From DASRAA01 sp963840555 (GTDB lineage Bacteria > Acidobacteriota > Terriglobia > Terriglobales > Acidobacteriaceae): 64,000 nucleotides of DNA. Shown piece after piece: positions 8,361 through 17,408 of this stretch. The first letter of the stretch is position 1; each line of letters starts with the position of its first letter. A program made the translations under genes and the position numbers. The notes beneath the pieces were generated by a model that did not search any database, was not told the origin of the DNA, and saw nothing but the letters and a program-made list of their open reading frames with translations. The stretch covers positions 142,497 to 206,496 of the forward strand of contig CAWIZK010000002.1 of NCBI GenBank assembly GCA_963840555.1. Reading direction: 5' to 3'.

Positions 8361-8859
8361 ATGACTGCGGGACTGGACAAGATTCTACGAAATCGCCGAA
8401 CGTGTGGCACGGTCTAGCGGTTTGGAAGTGGTTGAAGTCGATCTGCGCGGTGGCGGCAAGGCCCGCACGCTGCGGGTTTTCATCGACAAACCGGATGGCG
8501 TGACTCACGAAGATTGCGCCAACTTTAGCCGAGAAGCGGGAACGATTTTTGATATCGAGGACGCGGTTCCCGGCGGGACTTATACGCTGGAAGTTTCCTC
8601 TCCGGGGCTGGACCGGAAGCTGTCGAAGCCAGCAGAGTTTGAGCGCTTCAACGGCAGTCTGGTGAAGTTGATGACGCGCGATCCGGTGAACGGGAACCGG
8701 CATTTCGAAGGACGGATGCAGTGGATGGGCGACGGACGCATCGGCCTTGAGCTTTCCGGCCGCAAGAAGAGCAAGAAGCAGGAACCGGTCGAAGCCGGAA
8801 CGAAGGTCGAGATTGAATTGGCCAATGTTGAGAAGGCCAATCTGGTTCCCGAGTTTTAG
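8361..8859 (+). CDS. rimP: Ribosome maturation factor RimP (N-terminus frame-disturbed)
   Basis: RimP helps 30S assembly. The long frame starts only at GTG 8404, which would remove the first helix of the family. ATG 8361 has a good AGGCGG site at 8352-8358 and reads MTAGLDKIL. Removing one base near 8388 joins this to EIAERVARSSGLEVVEVDL, the normal RimP N-terminus. The rest is intact: ARTLRVFIDKPDGVTHEDC, LEVSSPGLDRKL, and a C-terminal SH3-like domain. It starts the rimP-nusA-infB group. Confidence 0.88.
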
Positions 8860-8909
8860 TTTGGCTTGAGTAAGCAATACGAGTACGCAGCTAAGGTGGC
8901 AGGTGTCTT

Positions 8910-10595
8910 ATGGCAAGTGAACTGTACAACGTGATCGATGCCCTGAGCCGTGAGAAGGGCATTAATCCGGAGATCGTCGTGAGCGCGGTTGAAGATGCCA
9001 TCGTCGTTGCCACTCGAAAGTACTACAAGACGCAGGAAAACCTGCGCGCGGAACTCGATAAGGAAACCGGCCGTATTCGCGCCTACGCGGTGCGGACGAT
9101 CGTCGAAAGCTCCGAGATGGTTGAAGATCCGAACGCGCAAATCGCACTTGATGACGCGCGGCGCATCGATCCGGCCGCCGAAGTAGGCGGCGAATTGCGC
9201 ACCGAGAAGCCCACGGAAGTCCTGGGCCGCATCGCCGCGCAACTGGCGAAGCAGGTGATCTTCCAAAAGGTGCGCGAGGCTGAGCGCGACACGGTTTACA
9301 ACGAATACATTGGCCGCGTTGGCGAAATCATCAACGCGACAGTAAAGCGCGTCGAAGGTCAGGACGTCATCGTTGATCTCGGCAAAGCCGAGGCGCGCAT
9401 GCCGAAAAAGGAACAGTCGCGGCTCGAGTCGTTTTCTCCCGGTGAGCGCGCGCGCGTTTCCATCATTCGCGTCGAGAAGGCGTCAAAGGGGCCGCAGGTC
9501 ATCGTGTCCCGCGCCGTGCCGGAACTGGTCTCGCATCTGTTTCAGACGGAAGTTCCTGAGATTTACGACAACACTGTTGTGATTCGCGCCATTGCCCGCG
9601 AAGCCGGCGAGCGCACCAAGATTGCTGTCATGTCGAAGGACAAGGATGTCGATCCCGTGGGCGCCTGCGTTGGCATGAAGGGAATGCGCGTGCAGTCGAT
9701 CATCCGCGAACTCCGTGGCGAGAAGATCGACATCATCGAATTTCACGAAGATCCGGTCACCTTCGCAGAGAAGGCGTTACAGCCCGCCAAGGTGAGTCGC
9801 GTGACGCTGCTCGAAGGCCACGAAAAGCACTTGGAAGTCATCGTGGATGACAGCCAGCTTTCGCTTGCCATCGGCAAAAAGGGACAGAACGTTCGCCTGG
9901 CCGCAAAGTTGCTCGGCTGGAAGATCGACATCAAGAGCGAGGAAGAGAAGCGCCAGGAAGTCGAGGCGCAGATGTCGCAAGTGATGACGCAGCAGTCCAC
10001 GCCGCTCGAGAGCGTGCCCGAGCTCGAGCCGGGCATCATCGAGAAGCTGGTGGCTGCGGGCATTACGACGGTCGAGCAAGTTGCCGACATGACGCCGGAG
10101 CAGTTGGAAGAGATTCCCGGTGTTGGCCCCAAGACGGTCGAGAAGATCAGCATTGCGGTGAACAACTACTTCGCTATCCTCGACGGCGCAGTCGCTGCGC
10201 CTGAAGGCGAAGCGGCACTCGAAGGCGATGAGGCAGTCACTGCAACGCCTTTCGAGGGCGAAGAGGCAGCCGTTGGAGCCGCGCTTGCGGAAGGCGAAGC
10301 TTCGGCAGAGTCGTCGCTTTCCGACGAAGCACCGGGGGTCGCGGAAGAAGGCGAAAGTGAAGTGCCTTCCGAGACCGTCGATTCGGGCGATCTATCTGAG
10401 CTGCCGTCCGAGCCAGTGGCTTCGTCCGAATCGGTCGAGGAATTAGTAGACGAAGGTCAGTACTACGAGGCGGAAGTGGTTGACGGCGTGGAAAACTCTC
10501 CCGATGCCGATGTTGCGGAAGTGACCACGCACGAGCGGCCAGTCGTCGAAGGCGAGAACGTCCCGGACGAGGAATTGCCCGGTGAACAACGTTAG
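8910..10595 (+). CDS. nusA: Transcription termination/antitermination factor NusA
   Basis: NusA binds RNA polymerase and modulates pausing, termination and antitermination. It has 561 residues: N-terminal domain (1-130), S1 domain (about 135-200, VGEIINATVKRVEGQDVIVDLG), two KH domains (about 230-350, with CVGMKGMRVQSI and AIGKKGQNVRLA), then a helix-hairpin-helix repeat (PEQLEEIPGVGPKTVEKI). The last ~120 residues are a Glu/Ala/Ser-rich acidic tail, longer than in E. coli. It follows rimP. No ylxR or L7Ae-like gene separates it from infB. Confidence 0.96.
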   Translation: MASELYNVIDALSREKGINPEIVVSAVEDAIVVATRKYYKTQENLRAELDKETGRIRAYAVRTIVESSEMVEDPNAQIALDDARRIDPAAEVGGELRTEKPTEVLGRIAAQLAKQVIFQKVREAERDTVYNEYIGRVGEIINATVKRVEGQDVIVDLGKAEARMPKKEQSRLESFSPGERARVSIIRVEKASKGPQVIVSRAVPELVSHLFQTEVPEIYDNTVVIRAIAREAGERTKIAVMSKDKDVDPVGACVGMKGMRVQSIIRELRGEKIDIIEFHEDPVTFAEKALQPAKVSRVTLLEGHEKHLEVIVDDSQLSLAIGKKGQNVRLAAKLLGWKIDIKSEEEKRQEVEAQMSQVMTQQSTPLESVPELEPGIIEKLVAAGITTVEQVADMTPEQLEEIPGVGPKTVEKISIAVNNYFAILDGAVAAPEGEAALEGDEAVTATPFEGEEAAVGAALAEGEASAESSLSDEAPGVAEEGESEVPSETVDSGDLSELPSEPVASSESVEELVDEGQYYEAEVVDGVENSPDADVAEVTTHERPVVEGENVPDEELPGEQR

Positions 10596-10738
10596 GATTT
10601 GCGATTCGCGGTGCCTTACAACCCGCTGTGCCGTCATGCGGCGCGCGGAACCCGGCCCAACCGCGAAGCGAACTACGAATGCGTGAGGATGCTATGAACG
10701 CGTAGGCGGACGGGACAATACGGAGGAAACAGGGCGGA

Positions 10739-13700
10739 ATGCAGCAAAAGGTTCGAATTAACGACCTGGCGAGGGAACTTGAGGTCAAAAGCAAAGTGAT
10801 ACTCGATCTGTTGATCAAGGTCGGGGTCACGGAAAAGAAGACGCACTCCAGCTCCATTGAAGTGGATGAGGCGGAGCGCGTGAAGAAGTATTACGCCGAG
10901 CACGGTGAGCCCGGCAGTTCTTCGTCGTACCGCGCCAACCGCGCGGCGACAGACGAGTTCAAGCCGAAGATCGACCTCTCGCACATCTCGAAGCCCGGGG
11001 ATGTACTGAAGGCGATTACGCAGAAGACCGCCCCGCCCGCCGCATCTCTACGGCCCACCGGTGCGCCAGCAGCGCCACCTCGCACCAGCGTGACTCCTGC
11101 TTCGGCTGTGCCCGCGCGTCCGCCGAGCACCGTTGCCAAGCCGCCTGTAGTGGCTGCCAGCGCGACTCAGGCTGTTGCGGTAGAACCGCCGAAGCCTGCG
11201 CCGCGCTTCATTACGCCGCAGAGTGTCGCGCGTCCGCCTGCCACCGTCACATTTCCTGCGCCGAAGGCACCAGTTGCGCCTCCGGCTGCCGAGAAACCAC
11301 CGGCTGAACCAGTTAGCGAAGCGCCGACGCCCGTGGAAGCTGTAGCAGCAGAAACGCCCGTTGCCGTTGAGGCTCCCTTAGCCGCAGAAGCGGCCACAGT
11401 CGCGTCGTCTGAAGTGGCAGCGAAGCCGAGTGAAAGTTCGGGTGGAGAGGCTGCTGCTGTTGCCGCAGTTGCCGCGGCGAAGCCAGCACCCGTAGCGCAC
11501 AAGCCCATCGTGCCGCAGCGACGACTCATCGTTCCGCAGACAGGTCCGCGGCCTGTATATGCTGCGCCACCGCGTCCGGCGGCCAGCACCATGGCTCCGC
11601 GTACCGGACTTCCGGAACGTGGCAAACCCATCTTTCAGCGTCCGCGCCCTCCGTATCCCGGACAAGGACAGGGAGCCGGACCGAGCGGCCCTGGCGGCCC
11701 AGCCACCGGCCGTCCGCCGATGCGTCCTGGCGAACGCCGTGGCCCGCATCCTACGCGCTCAGGCGCGCCGGGGATGCGTCCCCCGGGCTTTGGTGCCGGA
11801 GCTGGAGCAGGCATAGGAGCTCCGCCGCCGCCCACTGGACGTCCCATGGGACGGCCGGCGCGACCGGGTCAGCGTTACGTTCCACGTGGTGTGAAGGAAG
11901 GCCCGATGAAGGGCTTTACTCCTCCGCCCCGTTTGTCGCTGTCGACCGAGCCGTTGCCGATCACGCGCAACATCACGATTCCTGAAGGTGTCAGCGTGAA
12001 GGACCTGGCGGAGAAGCTCGAAATCCGTGCCAAGGACCTGATCGCACGTTTACTGGCACGTGGCGTTTTCGCCACTGTCAACCAGACGCTCGACTCAGAA
12101 CTCGCTAGCGAGATGGCGCGCCATTTCGGAGCGAGCACTGAGGTCATCACCTTTGAAGAGCAGTTGGCAAAAGACACCACGCCAGCAGAAGGAACTGGCG
12201 AAGACGCCAGCGTCGGTGCCGTAACGCGGCCACCGGTTGTGACCATCATGGGCCACGTCGATCACGGCAAAACCAGCCTGCTTGATGCCATTCGTCAGAC
12301 CAGTGTTGCCGAAGGCGAAGCCGGCGGCATCACGCAGCACATCGGTGCCTACAAAGTTGCGATCACCGACAAGAATTCGCCCGCGTTTGGGCGCCAGATT
12401 GTGTTCCTCGATACGCCGGGCCACGAAGCGTTTACCCGGATGCGTGCCCGCGGATCGAAGGTCACGGACATCGTAGTGCTGGTTGTGGCTGCTGACGATG
12501 GCGTCATGCCGCAAACGCTGGAAGCGATCGACCACGCCAAGGCCGCCAACGTGCCGATCATCGTGGCCGTAAACAAGATCGACAAGCCCGACGCCCTGCC
12601 CGAGCGGGTGAAGAAGCAACTGGCCGACCGCGGCCTGATGCCGGAAGACTGGGGCGGCAGCACGGTGTTCGTTGACGTCTCCGCCAAGCAGAGGACCAAC
12701 CTCAATCTGCTGATGGAAATGATCTGCCTGGTGGCTGACCTGCAGGACCTCAAAGCTGTGCCGGATCGCCCGGCAAGCGGAACCGTCCTGGAAGCCAAGC
12801 TGGATCGCGGACGCGGTCCGGTGGCCACCGTGCTTATTCAGAATGGCACGCTTCACGCCGGTGATAACTTCGTGGTGGGCAACGTATTCGGAAAAGTCCG
12901 CGCGATGTTTAACGATCGAGGCGCCGTCGTCGAAGCAGCTCCTCCGTCCACACCCGTGGAAGTGCTGGGGTTGGAAGGTCTGCCGCAAGCCGGCGATCAA
13001 CTTGTGGCCGTTACTGATCGCGAAAAGGCCCGCGACATTTCCGAATACCGCGAAGGTCGTGCGCGCGAAGCGCAATTGGCCAAGAGTTCGCGAGTATCGC
13101 TGGAAGGATTGGCGGAGCAGATCAAGCTGGCCGGGCAGAAAGACCTGCCCATCATCCTTAAGGGTGACGTAGGCGGCTCGGTCGAAGTGCTGACCGACAT
13201 CCTGGGCAAGCTGTCGAACGAAAAGGTGAAGATCACCATCGTGCGCACGGGCGTCGGTGCAATTACCGAGTCCGACATTCTGCTGGCATCGGCGTCGAAC
13301 GCGGTCGTCATCGGCTTCAACGTTCGCCCCGAACGGAAGGCGCAGGAACTCGCCGAGCAGGAGAAAGTAGACATTCGCTTGCACTCGATCATTTACGAGT
13401 TGCAGGATGAAATGAAGCGCGCCATGACCGGCCTGCTGGAGCCCATCATCAAGGAAACCTACCTTGGACGGGCCGAGGTAAAAGATACCTTCCGCATTCC
13501 GAAGGTCGGCACCATCGCCGGCTGTCAGGTTGTGGACGGCGTGATCAAGCGCGACTCCGACGTTCGCCTGCTGCGGGACAACGCCGTCGTATTCAAGGGC
13601 AAGATCGGATCGCTGCGGCGCTTCAAAGACGACGCCAAGGAAGTCACCAATGGCATGGAGTGTGGCATCGGCATTGCGAACTACGGCGACATCAAAGCAG

Positions 13701-13756
13701 GCGATGTCATCGAGGCATTTGTCACGGAAAAGGTGGCGGCCGAAGCGTTCGCTTAA
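10739..13756 (+). CDS. infB: Translation initiation factor IF-2
   Basis: This GTPase delivers fMet-tRNA to the 30S subunit. It has 1005 residues. The N-terminal IF2-N helix bundle begins MQQKVRINDLARELEVKSK. A Pro/Ala/Gly-rich low-complexity linker follows (about 75-390), then a second IF2-N domain (about 405-460). The G domain starts near residue 500, with GHVDHGKTS (G1), DTPGHEAF (G3) and NKID (G4). Domains II-IV follow, ending FVTEKVAAEAFA. GGAGG lies at 10720-10724, with a second purine-rich GGGCGGA nearer the ATG. The long linker makes several frames open on the opposite strand. Confidence 0.97.
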   Translation: MQQKVRINDLARELEVKSKVILDLLIKVGVTEKKTHSSSIEVDEAERVKKYYAEHGEPGSSSSYRANRAATDEFKPKIDLSHISKPGDVLKAITQKTAPPAASLRPTGAPAAPPRTSVTPASAVPARPPSTVAKPPVVAASATQAVAVEPPKPAPRFITPQSVARPPATVTFPAPKAPVAPPAAEKPPAEPVSEAPTPVEAVAAETPVAVEAPLAAEAATVASSEVAAKPSESSGGEAAAVAAVAAAKPAPVAHKPIVPQRRLIVPQTGPRPVYAAPPRPAASTMAPRTGLPERGKPIFQRPRPPYPGQGQGAGPSGPGGPATGRPPMRPGERRGPHPTRSGAPGMRPPGFGAGAGAGIGAPPPPTGRPMGRPARPGQRYVPRGVKEGPMKGFTPPPRLSLSTEPLPITRNITIPEGVSVKDLAEKLEIRAKDLIARLLARGVFATVNQTLDSELASEMARHFGASTEVITFEEQLAKDTTPAEGTGEDASVGAVTRPPVVTIMGHVDHGKTSLLDAIRQTSVAEGEAGGITQHIGAYKVAITDKNSPAFGRQIVFLDTPGHEAFTRMRARGSKVTDIVVLVVAADDGVMPQTLEAIDHAKAANVPIIVAVNKIDKPDALPERVKKQLADRGLMPEDWGGSTVFVDVSAKQRTNLNLLMEMICLVADLQDLKAVPDRPASGTVLEAKLDRGRGPVATVLIQNGTLHAGDNFVVGNVFGKVRAMFNDRGAVVEAAPPSTPVEVLGLEGLPQAGDQLVAVTDREKARDISEYREGRAREAQLAKSSRVSLEGLAEQIKLAGQKDLPIILKGDVGGSVEVLTDILGKLSNEKVKITIVRTGVGAITESDILLASASNAVVIGFNVRPERKAQELAEQEKVDIRLHSIIYELQDEMKRAMTGLLEPIIKETYLGRAEVKDTFRIPKVGTIAGCQVVDGVIKRDSDVRLLRDNAVVFKGKIGSLRRFKDDAKEVTNGMECGIGIANYGDIKAGDVIEAFVTEKVAAEAFA

Positions 13757-13771
13757 GCAGAACGAGATGCA

Positions 13772-13822
13772 GAAGTCCCGGGAAGTGTTCCTCGCCATGC
13801 GGGGGCCAGTTTCCGGGACTTC
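13772..13822 (+). repeat. Long-stem hairpin behind infB
   Basis: GAAGTCCCGG (13772-13781) and TTCCGGGACTTC (13811-13822) pair with one bulge around a 29-base loop. There is no T-run. It lies between infB and ylxP and may act in mRNA processing. Confidence 0.6.
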
Positions 13823-13840
13823 GTGTAATCGGACGACGAA

Positions 13841-14152
13841 ATGATCGCCTATCTGACATTGGAGATCCGCATCGAAAACGCGCAGTCGCTGAAAGATAAG
13901 CGCCAGGTCGTGCGTAGCGTGAAAGACGGATTGCGGACGCGGTTCAATGTCGCCGTGGCAGAGATTGATCCCAGCGATGCCTGGCAGCGGGCCACACTCG
14001 GCGTGGTTAGCATTTCCTCGTCGCGCGACTATTTGGAAGGCTTGATCAGCAACGTCGAGCGCTTCGCGGCTCGCGCAGCTAATAATGCCGGCGGCGAAGT
14101 CACCGACTCCTTCGTAGACTTCCTCGGCGAGGCCGAATTCGGCGACCAATGA
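13841..14152 (+). CDS. ylxP: DUF503 family protein YlxP
   Basis: This 103-residue protein shows the family features IENAQSLKDKRQVVRSVKDGLRTRFNV and VAEIDPSDAWQRATLGVVSI. YlxP is a small protein usually encoded between infB and rbfA, as here; it is thought to help ribosome biogenesis, but its mechanism is unknown. All genes of the cluster are on the same strand. Confidence 0.88.
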   Translation: MIAYLTLEIRIENAQSLKDKRQVVRSVKDGLRTRFNVAVAEIDPSDAWQRATLGVVSISSSRDYLEGLISNVERFAARAANNAGGEVTDSFVDFLGEAEFGDQ

Positions 14153-14253
14153 CCCGCCAATAACCTGACGTACCGTGATCAACATCACCGCCAGCTTGAC
14201 ACAATAGCGTATCCTCAAACGTTCACCTTTTTTGGTGGACTGTACAGAAACAT

Positions 14254-14628
14254 ATGGAGAACAGAACACAGAAGTATCTTCGGGCACGCCGCAGCGAGGC
14301 CTTGCGCGAAGAGATCACCACGCTTGTGGAGGGCGAGCTGGAAGACCCGCGCATCGGCTTGGTGACGGTAAACGAAGTAGTGATGGCTGCCGACAGCAAG
14401 GTCGCGCGCGTGTTCATCGAGGTCGCGGGTGATGATAGGGAAGTCGAGGAGAGCATCGAGGGCCTGAATGATGCTCGAGGTTTCATCCGCCATGCGCTGA
14501 CCGCTAACCTGGGATTGCGTCATGCCCCCGAGCTTTTGTTCATACTCGATCACCGCGACGAGCACGGCAGTCGGATACAGGAATTACTGAAGCGTATCGA
14601 TAAACGTAAGCGCAAGGATAAGAATTGA
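14254..14628 (+). CDS. rbfA: 30S ribosome-binding factor RbfA
   Basis: RbfA binds the 16S rRNA neck during late 30S maturation. It has 124 residues of KH-like fold: RRSEALREEITTLVEGELEDPRIGLVTV at the start, and FIRHALTANLGLRHAPELLFILD near the end, with a Lys-rich tail. The spacer before it (14153-14253) has a short stem GTTCACC/GGTGGAC around a T-run close to the start codon. Confidence 0.94.
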   Translation: MENRTQKYLRARRSEALREEITTLVEGELEDPRIGLVTVNEVVMAADSKVARVFIEVAGDDREVEESIEGLNDARGFIRHALTANLGLRHAPELLFILDHRDEHGSRIQELLKRIDKRKRKDKN

Positions 14629-14644
14629 ACCGGGACCAAGAACG

Positions 14645-15631
14645 ATGCTGGATGAGGTACTGAATCAGATAGGGAGAAGGAAGAAGTTTATTCTCACCTC
14701 GCACGCGCGTCCAGACGGTGATGCCGTCGGATCGGCGCTGGCGTGCTGCCAGATCCTGCGCAGCATGGGCAAGCAGGCGGAGGTCGTTCTAAGCGACGGC
14801 GTCCCCGGAATCTACAAGCCACTGCCTTATGCGGATTCCGTTCTACTCGACATCGATGACGCTCCTGAGGCCGAGGCTGCGATCATCCTGGAATGCGACG
14901 GCATCGCGCGCACCAAGCTGGAAGGGTTGGACAAGCACTATCTCATCAACATCGACCATCACGATACGGCGCGTCCGTTTGCCGATGTCAATTGGATCGA
15001 TCCCAATGCCTGCGCGACGGCGGAGATGATTTTCCGCTTGGCGCGCGAAGCGGACGTGAAGATTTCCCCCGAAGTCGCGACTTGCCTTTACACCGCTGTG
15101 CTGACCGATACTGGTTCGTTCTGCTTTACCGGAACTACGGAGCGCACGTTCGCTTTGGCGCAGGAGTTGGTGAAGTGCGGCGCCGATCCGGTGAAGATAG
15201 CCCAGAGTGTGTACTTCTCGACCCAGCTCTCGAAGATGCGGCTGCTGGGAGCGGCCCTCAGCTCCCTGCATCGCGACGGTGCATTGGCCTGGATGCATGT
15301 CACCCATCGCACCATGGAAGTGTGTGAATCTCAGGCAGAAGACTGCGAGGGCCTCGTCAACTACGCGCTGGCCATCGAGGGCATCGAAGTGGCGTTGTTC
15401 TTCCGCGAGCAGCCCGAAGGCGGCTTCCGCGTGAGCCTGCGCAGCAAGGGCGCGATCAACGTAGCCAAAGTGGCGGAGACTTTCGGCGGCGGCGGCCACA
15501 CCTGCGCCAGCGGATGCGGCATCGAAGGGCCGCTCTCAGTCGCGGCCGAGCGTATGATTGCCCAATTGCGGATTCTCGGCTTTGAGAACCACAGTTCTGC
15601 TGACCTCGGCACTTCTGACAAGGTGCAATAG
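14645..15631 (+). CDS. nrnA: DHH/DHHA1 phosphoesterase, NrnA-like (nanoRNase/pAp phosphatase)
   Basis: NrnA-type enzymes degrade 2-5 nt RNAs and often pAp, with two metal ions. It has 328 residues. Metal-binding motifs are visible: HARPDGDAVGS (20-30), ECDG (about 83-86), and NIDHHDT (102-108, the DHH). The DHHA1 domain at the C-terminus ends with the GGGGHTCASG glycine motif. It follows rbfA by 16 bases. The same rbfA-nrnA order is found in several other phyla. The substrate is assigned by family only. Confidence 0.88.
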   Translation: MLDEVLNQIGRRKKFILTSHARPDGDAVGSALACCQILRSMGKQAEVVLSDGVPGIYKPLPYADSVLLDIDDAPEAEAAIILECDGIARTKLEGLDKHYLINIDHHDTARPFADVNWIDPNACATAEMIFRLAREADVKISPEVATCLYTAVLTDTGSFCFTGTTERTFALAQELVKCGADPVKIAQSVYFSTQLSKMRLLGAALSSLHRDGALAWMHVTHRTMEVCESQAEDCEGLVNYALAIEGIEVALFFREQPEGGFRVSLRSKGAINVAKVAETFGGGGHTCASGCGIEGPLSVAAERMIAQLRILGFENHSSADLGTSDKVQ

Positions 15632-15654
15632 TCATCGCACTGACCAGATCCAAT

Positions 15655-17295
15655 TTGAGTAGCAATCGGTCGCTGGCCGAGCGGACCCGCCGCTCCACCG
15701 ACCTGCTGGCGCTGATTGCCGTCTGCGGCTTTCTGTTTTTCGCCGGCGTTCAAGTCATCGGATTGCTTGGCGCCGACGAGCCTCGCTACGCGCAGGTCGC
15801 CCGCGAGATGTTCCAGCGCCACGATTGGGTAACTCCAACGCTGTGGGGGCAGCCGTGGTTGGAGAAGCCTCCGCTGCTGTACTGGGGAATGATGCTGGCC
15901 TACAGGGCGACAGGCGGCGTAAGCGACATGGCCGCACGTTTGCCTTCGGCGTTTCTGGCCACTCTGATGGTGTTCTTCATTTACGTGTGGGCGCGGCGCT
16001 TCCGGCGGGGCATGCAACTCGATGCAGCGCTGATTACAGCGGCCTCCGTAATGATCGTCGGCTTTGGACGCGGCGCCAGCACTGACATGCCGCTGACGGC
16101 TTGTTTCACGATAGCTATGCTGTCGTGGTGGAGTTGGTACGAGTCGCAGAGCCGCGCGTGGCTGCTGGCGTTTTACGCGTTTGTCGGCCTCGGCACGTTG
16201 GCAAAAGGGCCAGTTGCGGTATTTCTAGCGGGGCTAATCGTGGTGGCCTTCGCCGCACTGCGGCGCGACTGGCGGCTGGTGTTTCGCACGCTTTGGATTC
16301 CCGGAATCGTGCTCTACCTGGCTGTTACGTTGCCGTGGTTCATCGCGGTGCAGCACGCAAATCCCGAGTTCTTCCGCGTCTTCATTCTGGAACACAACCT
16401 CCAGCGCTATGCCACCGATCTTTACCGTCACAAGCAGCCGTTTTGGTATTACATCCCAGTCGCACTAATTGGAATCCTGCCGTGGACCATCTTCGCCATC
16501 ACGGCATTGGTAGATGCGATTCGCGATTGGCGCTTCTCGGTGAATGAGCCACAAGGCAAAGAAGACCTGCGAATGTTTTTGGCGCTGTGGTCCCTGCTGC
16601 CGATCGCCTTCTTTTCGCTGTCGCAATCGAAGTTGCCGGGATACATTCTGCCTTCGATCCCCGCTGCTGCGATTCTGCTGGCCGACTTCGTTTTCCGCCG
16701 CGAACAGGAAGGCGATAAGCCCAACGTCTGGCTCACCGCCTCCCATGCGGCCTTATGTGCGGCGCTGATGGTCGCATCACTCATCGTGCCGTTCCGCCTG
16801 GTGCACCAGGAAGTCACCAAGCCTGCCCTAATCGTGGCAGGCGCGCTGGCTGTCATCGGAATACTGTCCGTCTGGTTCAGCTTGCGTATCCAGGGCTATC
16901 GCATGTTGCGCTTCACTACGCTGGTTCCTGTGCTGATCGCGTTCGCACTCGTGCTGAAGGGGACCGCTCCGATGATCGACGTGCTGCAATCGGCGCGTCC
17001 AGTGGCATTGCGTCTGGCCGCGACGACGTTGGGTGAAGTTCCAACGGTCGCGGTTTATGATGTGCCGCGAAGCGTGGAATACGGTCTAGGCTTCTACCGA
17101 GATCATAAGATCGCCAGCTATGAGCGCAACGAGATTCCCGACGGTGAGCATGTAGTTGTAGCCACAGAAGGCGCGAAAGCCGAGTTGGAGTTTCGCCTCA
17201 AGGACCGTCGCGTGGTCCGCATCGGCGGCTTTGACCCGCAGAAACTGGACTTCTACCTGGTGTCGGGAATGGCAAACCCGCATCCTACGCCCTAA
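15655..17295 (+). CDS. ArnT/PMT-type membrane glycosyltransferase
   Basis: This 546-residue protein has about 11-13 transmembrane segments. The first large periplasmic loop carries ADEPRYAQVAREM (around residue 40) with the acidic catalytic-type motif of GT-C enzymes, then WLEKPPLLYW, both typical of the ArnT/PMT_2 group. Such enzymes move sugars from polyprenyl phosphate donors to lipid A, proteins or other lipids; the acceptor cannot be predicted. The start is TTG 15655 with no strong ribosome binding site, so the N-terminus is uncertain. It lies 23 bases after the nrnA-like gene and may be cotranscribed. Confidence 0.85.
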   Translation: MSSNRSLAERTRRSTDLLALIAVCGFLFFAGVQVIGLLGADEPRYAQVAREMFQRHDWVTPTLWGQPWLEKPPLLYWGMMLAYRATGGVSDMAARLPSAFLATLMVFFIYVWARRFRRGMQLDAALITAASVMIVGFGRGASTDMPLTACFTIAMLSWWSWYESQSRAWLLAFYAFVGLGTLAKGPVAVFLAGLIVVAFAALRRDWRLVFRTLWIPGIVLYLAVTLPWFIAVQHANPEFFRVFILEHNLQRYATDLYRHKQPFWYYIPVALIGILPWTIFAITALVDAIRDWRFSVNEPQGKEDLRMFLALWSLLPIAFFSLSQSKLPGYILPSIPAAAILLADFVFRREQEGDKPNVWLTASHAALCAALMVASLIVPFRLVHQEVTKPALIVAGALAVIGILSVWFSLRIQGYRMLRFTTLVPVLIAFALVLKGTAPMIDVLQSARPVALRLAATTLGEVPTVAVYDVPRSVEYGLGFYRDHKIASYERNEIPDGEHVVVATEGAKAELEFRLKDRRVVRIGGFDPQKLDFYLVSGMANPHPTP

Positions 17296-17408
17296 TAACC
17301 ACCAATGTGCGAGGGTTTGCCTGTTGCCTCGCATCCGCACTAGACTGGCTCATCGCCCAGTGTTGAAGCGCTCCATGACTGGCGGACCGACACTGTGGCG
17401 CATCAAGT

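Noticed and set aside
8172..8417. Small frame in the rimP leader
   Set aside because: It overlaps the leader hairpin and the rimP start and has no recognisable features.
13772..13822. infB-ylxP hairpin as a terminator
   Set aside because: No T-run, long loop, and the downstream genes are normally cotranscribed.
12095..14287. 730-codon open frame antisense to infB
   Set aside because: It mirrors the GC-biased, Pro/Ala-rich coding of IF-2 and has no recognisable domain. The same effect gives long antisense frames over rpoA, OPT, S9, POT and VWFA genes.
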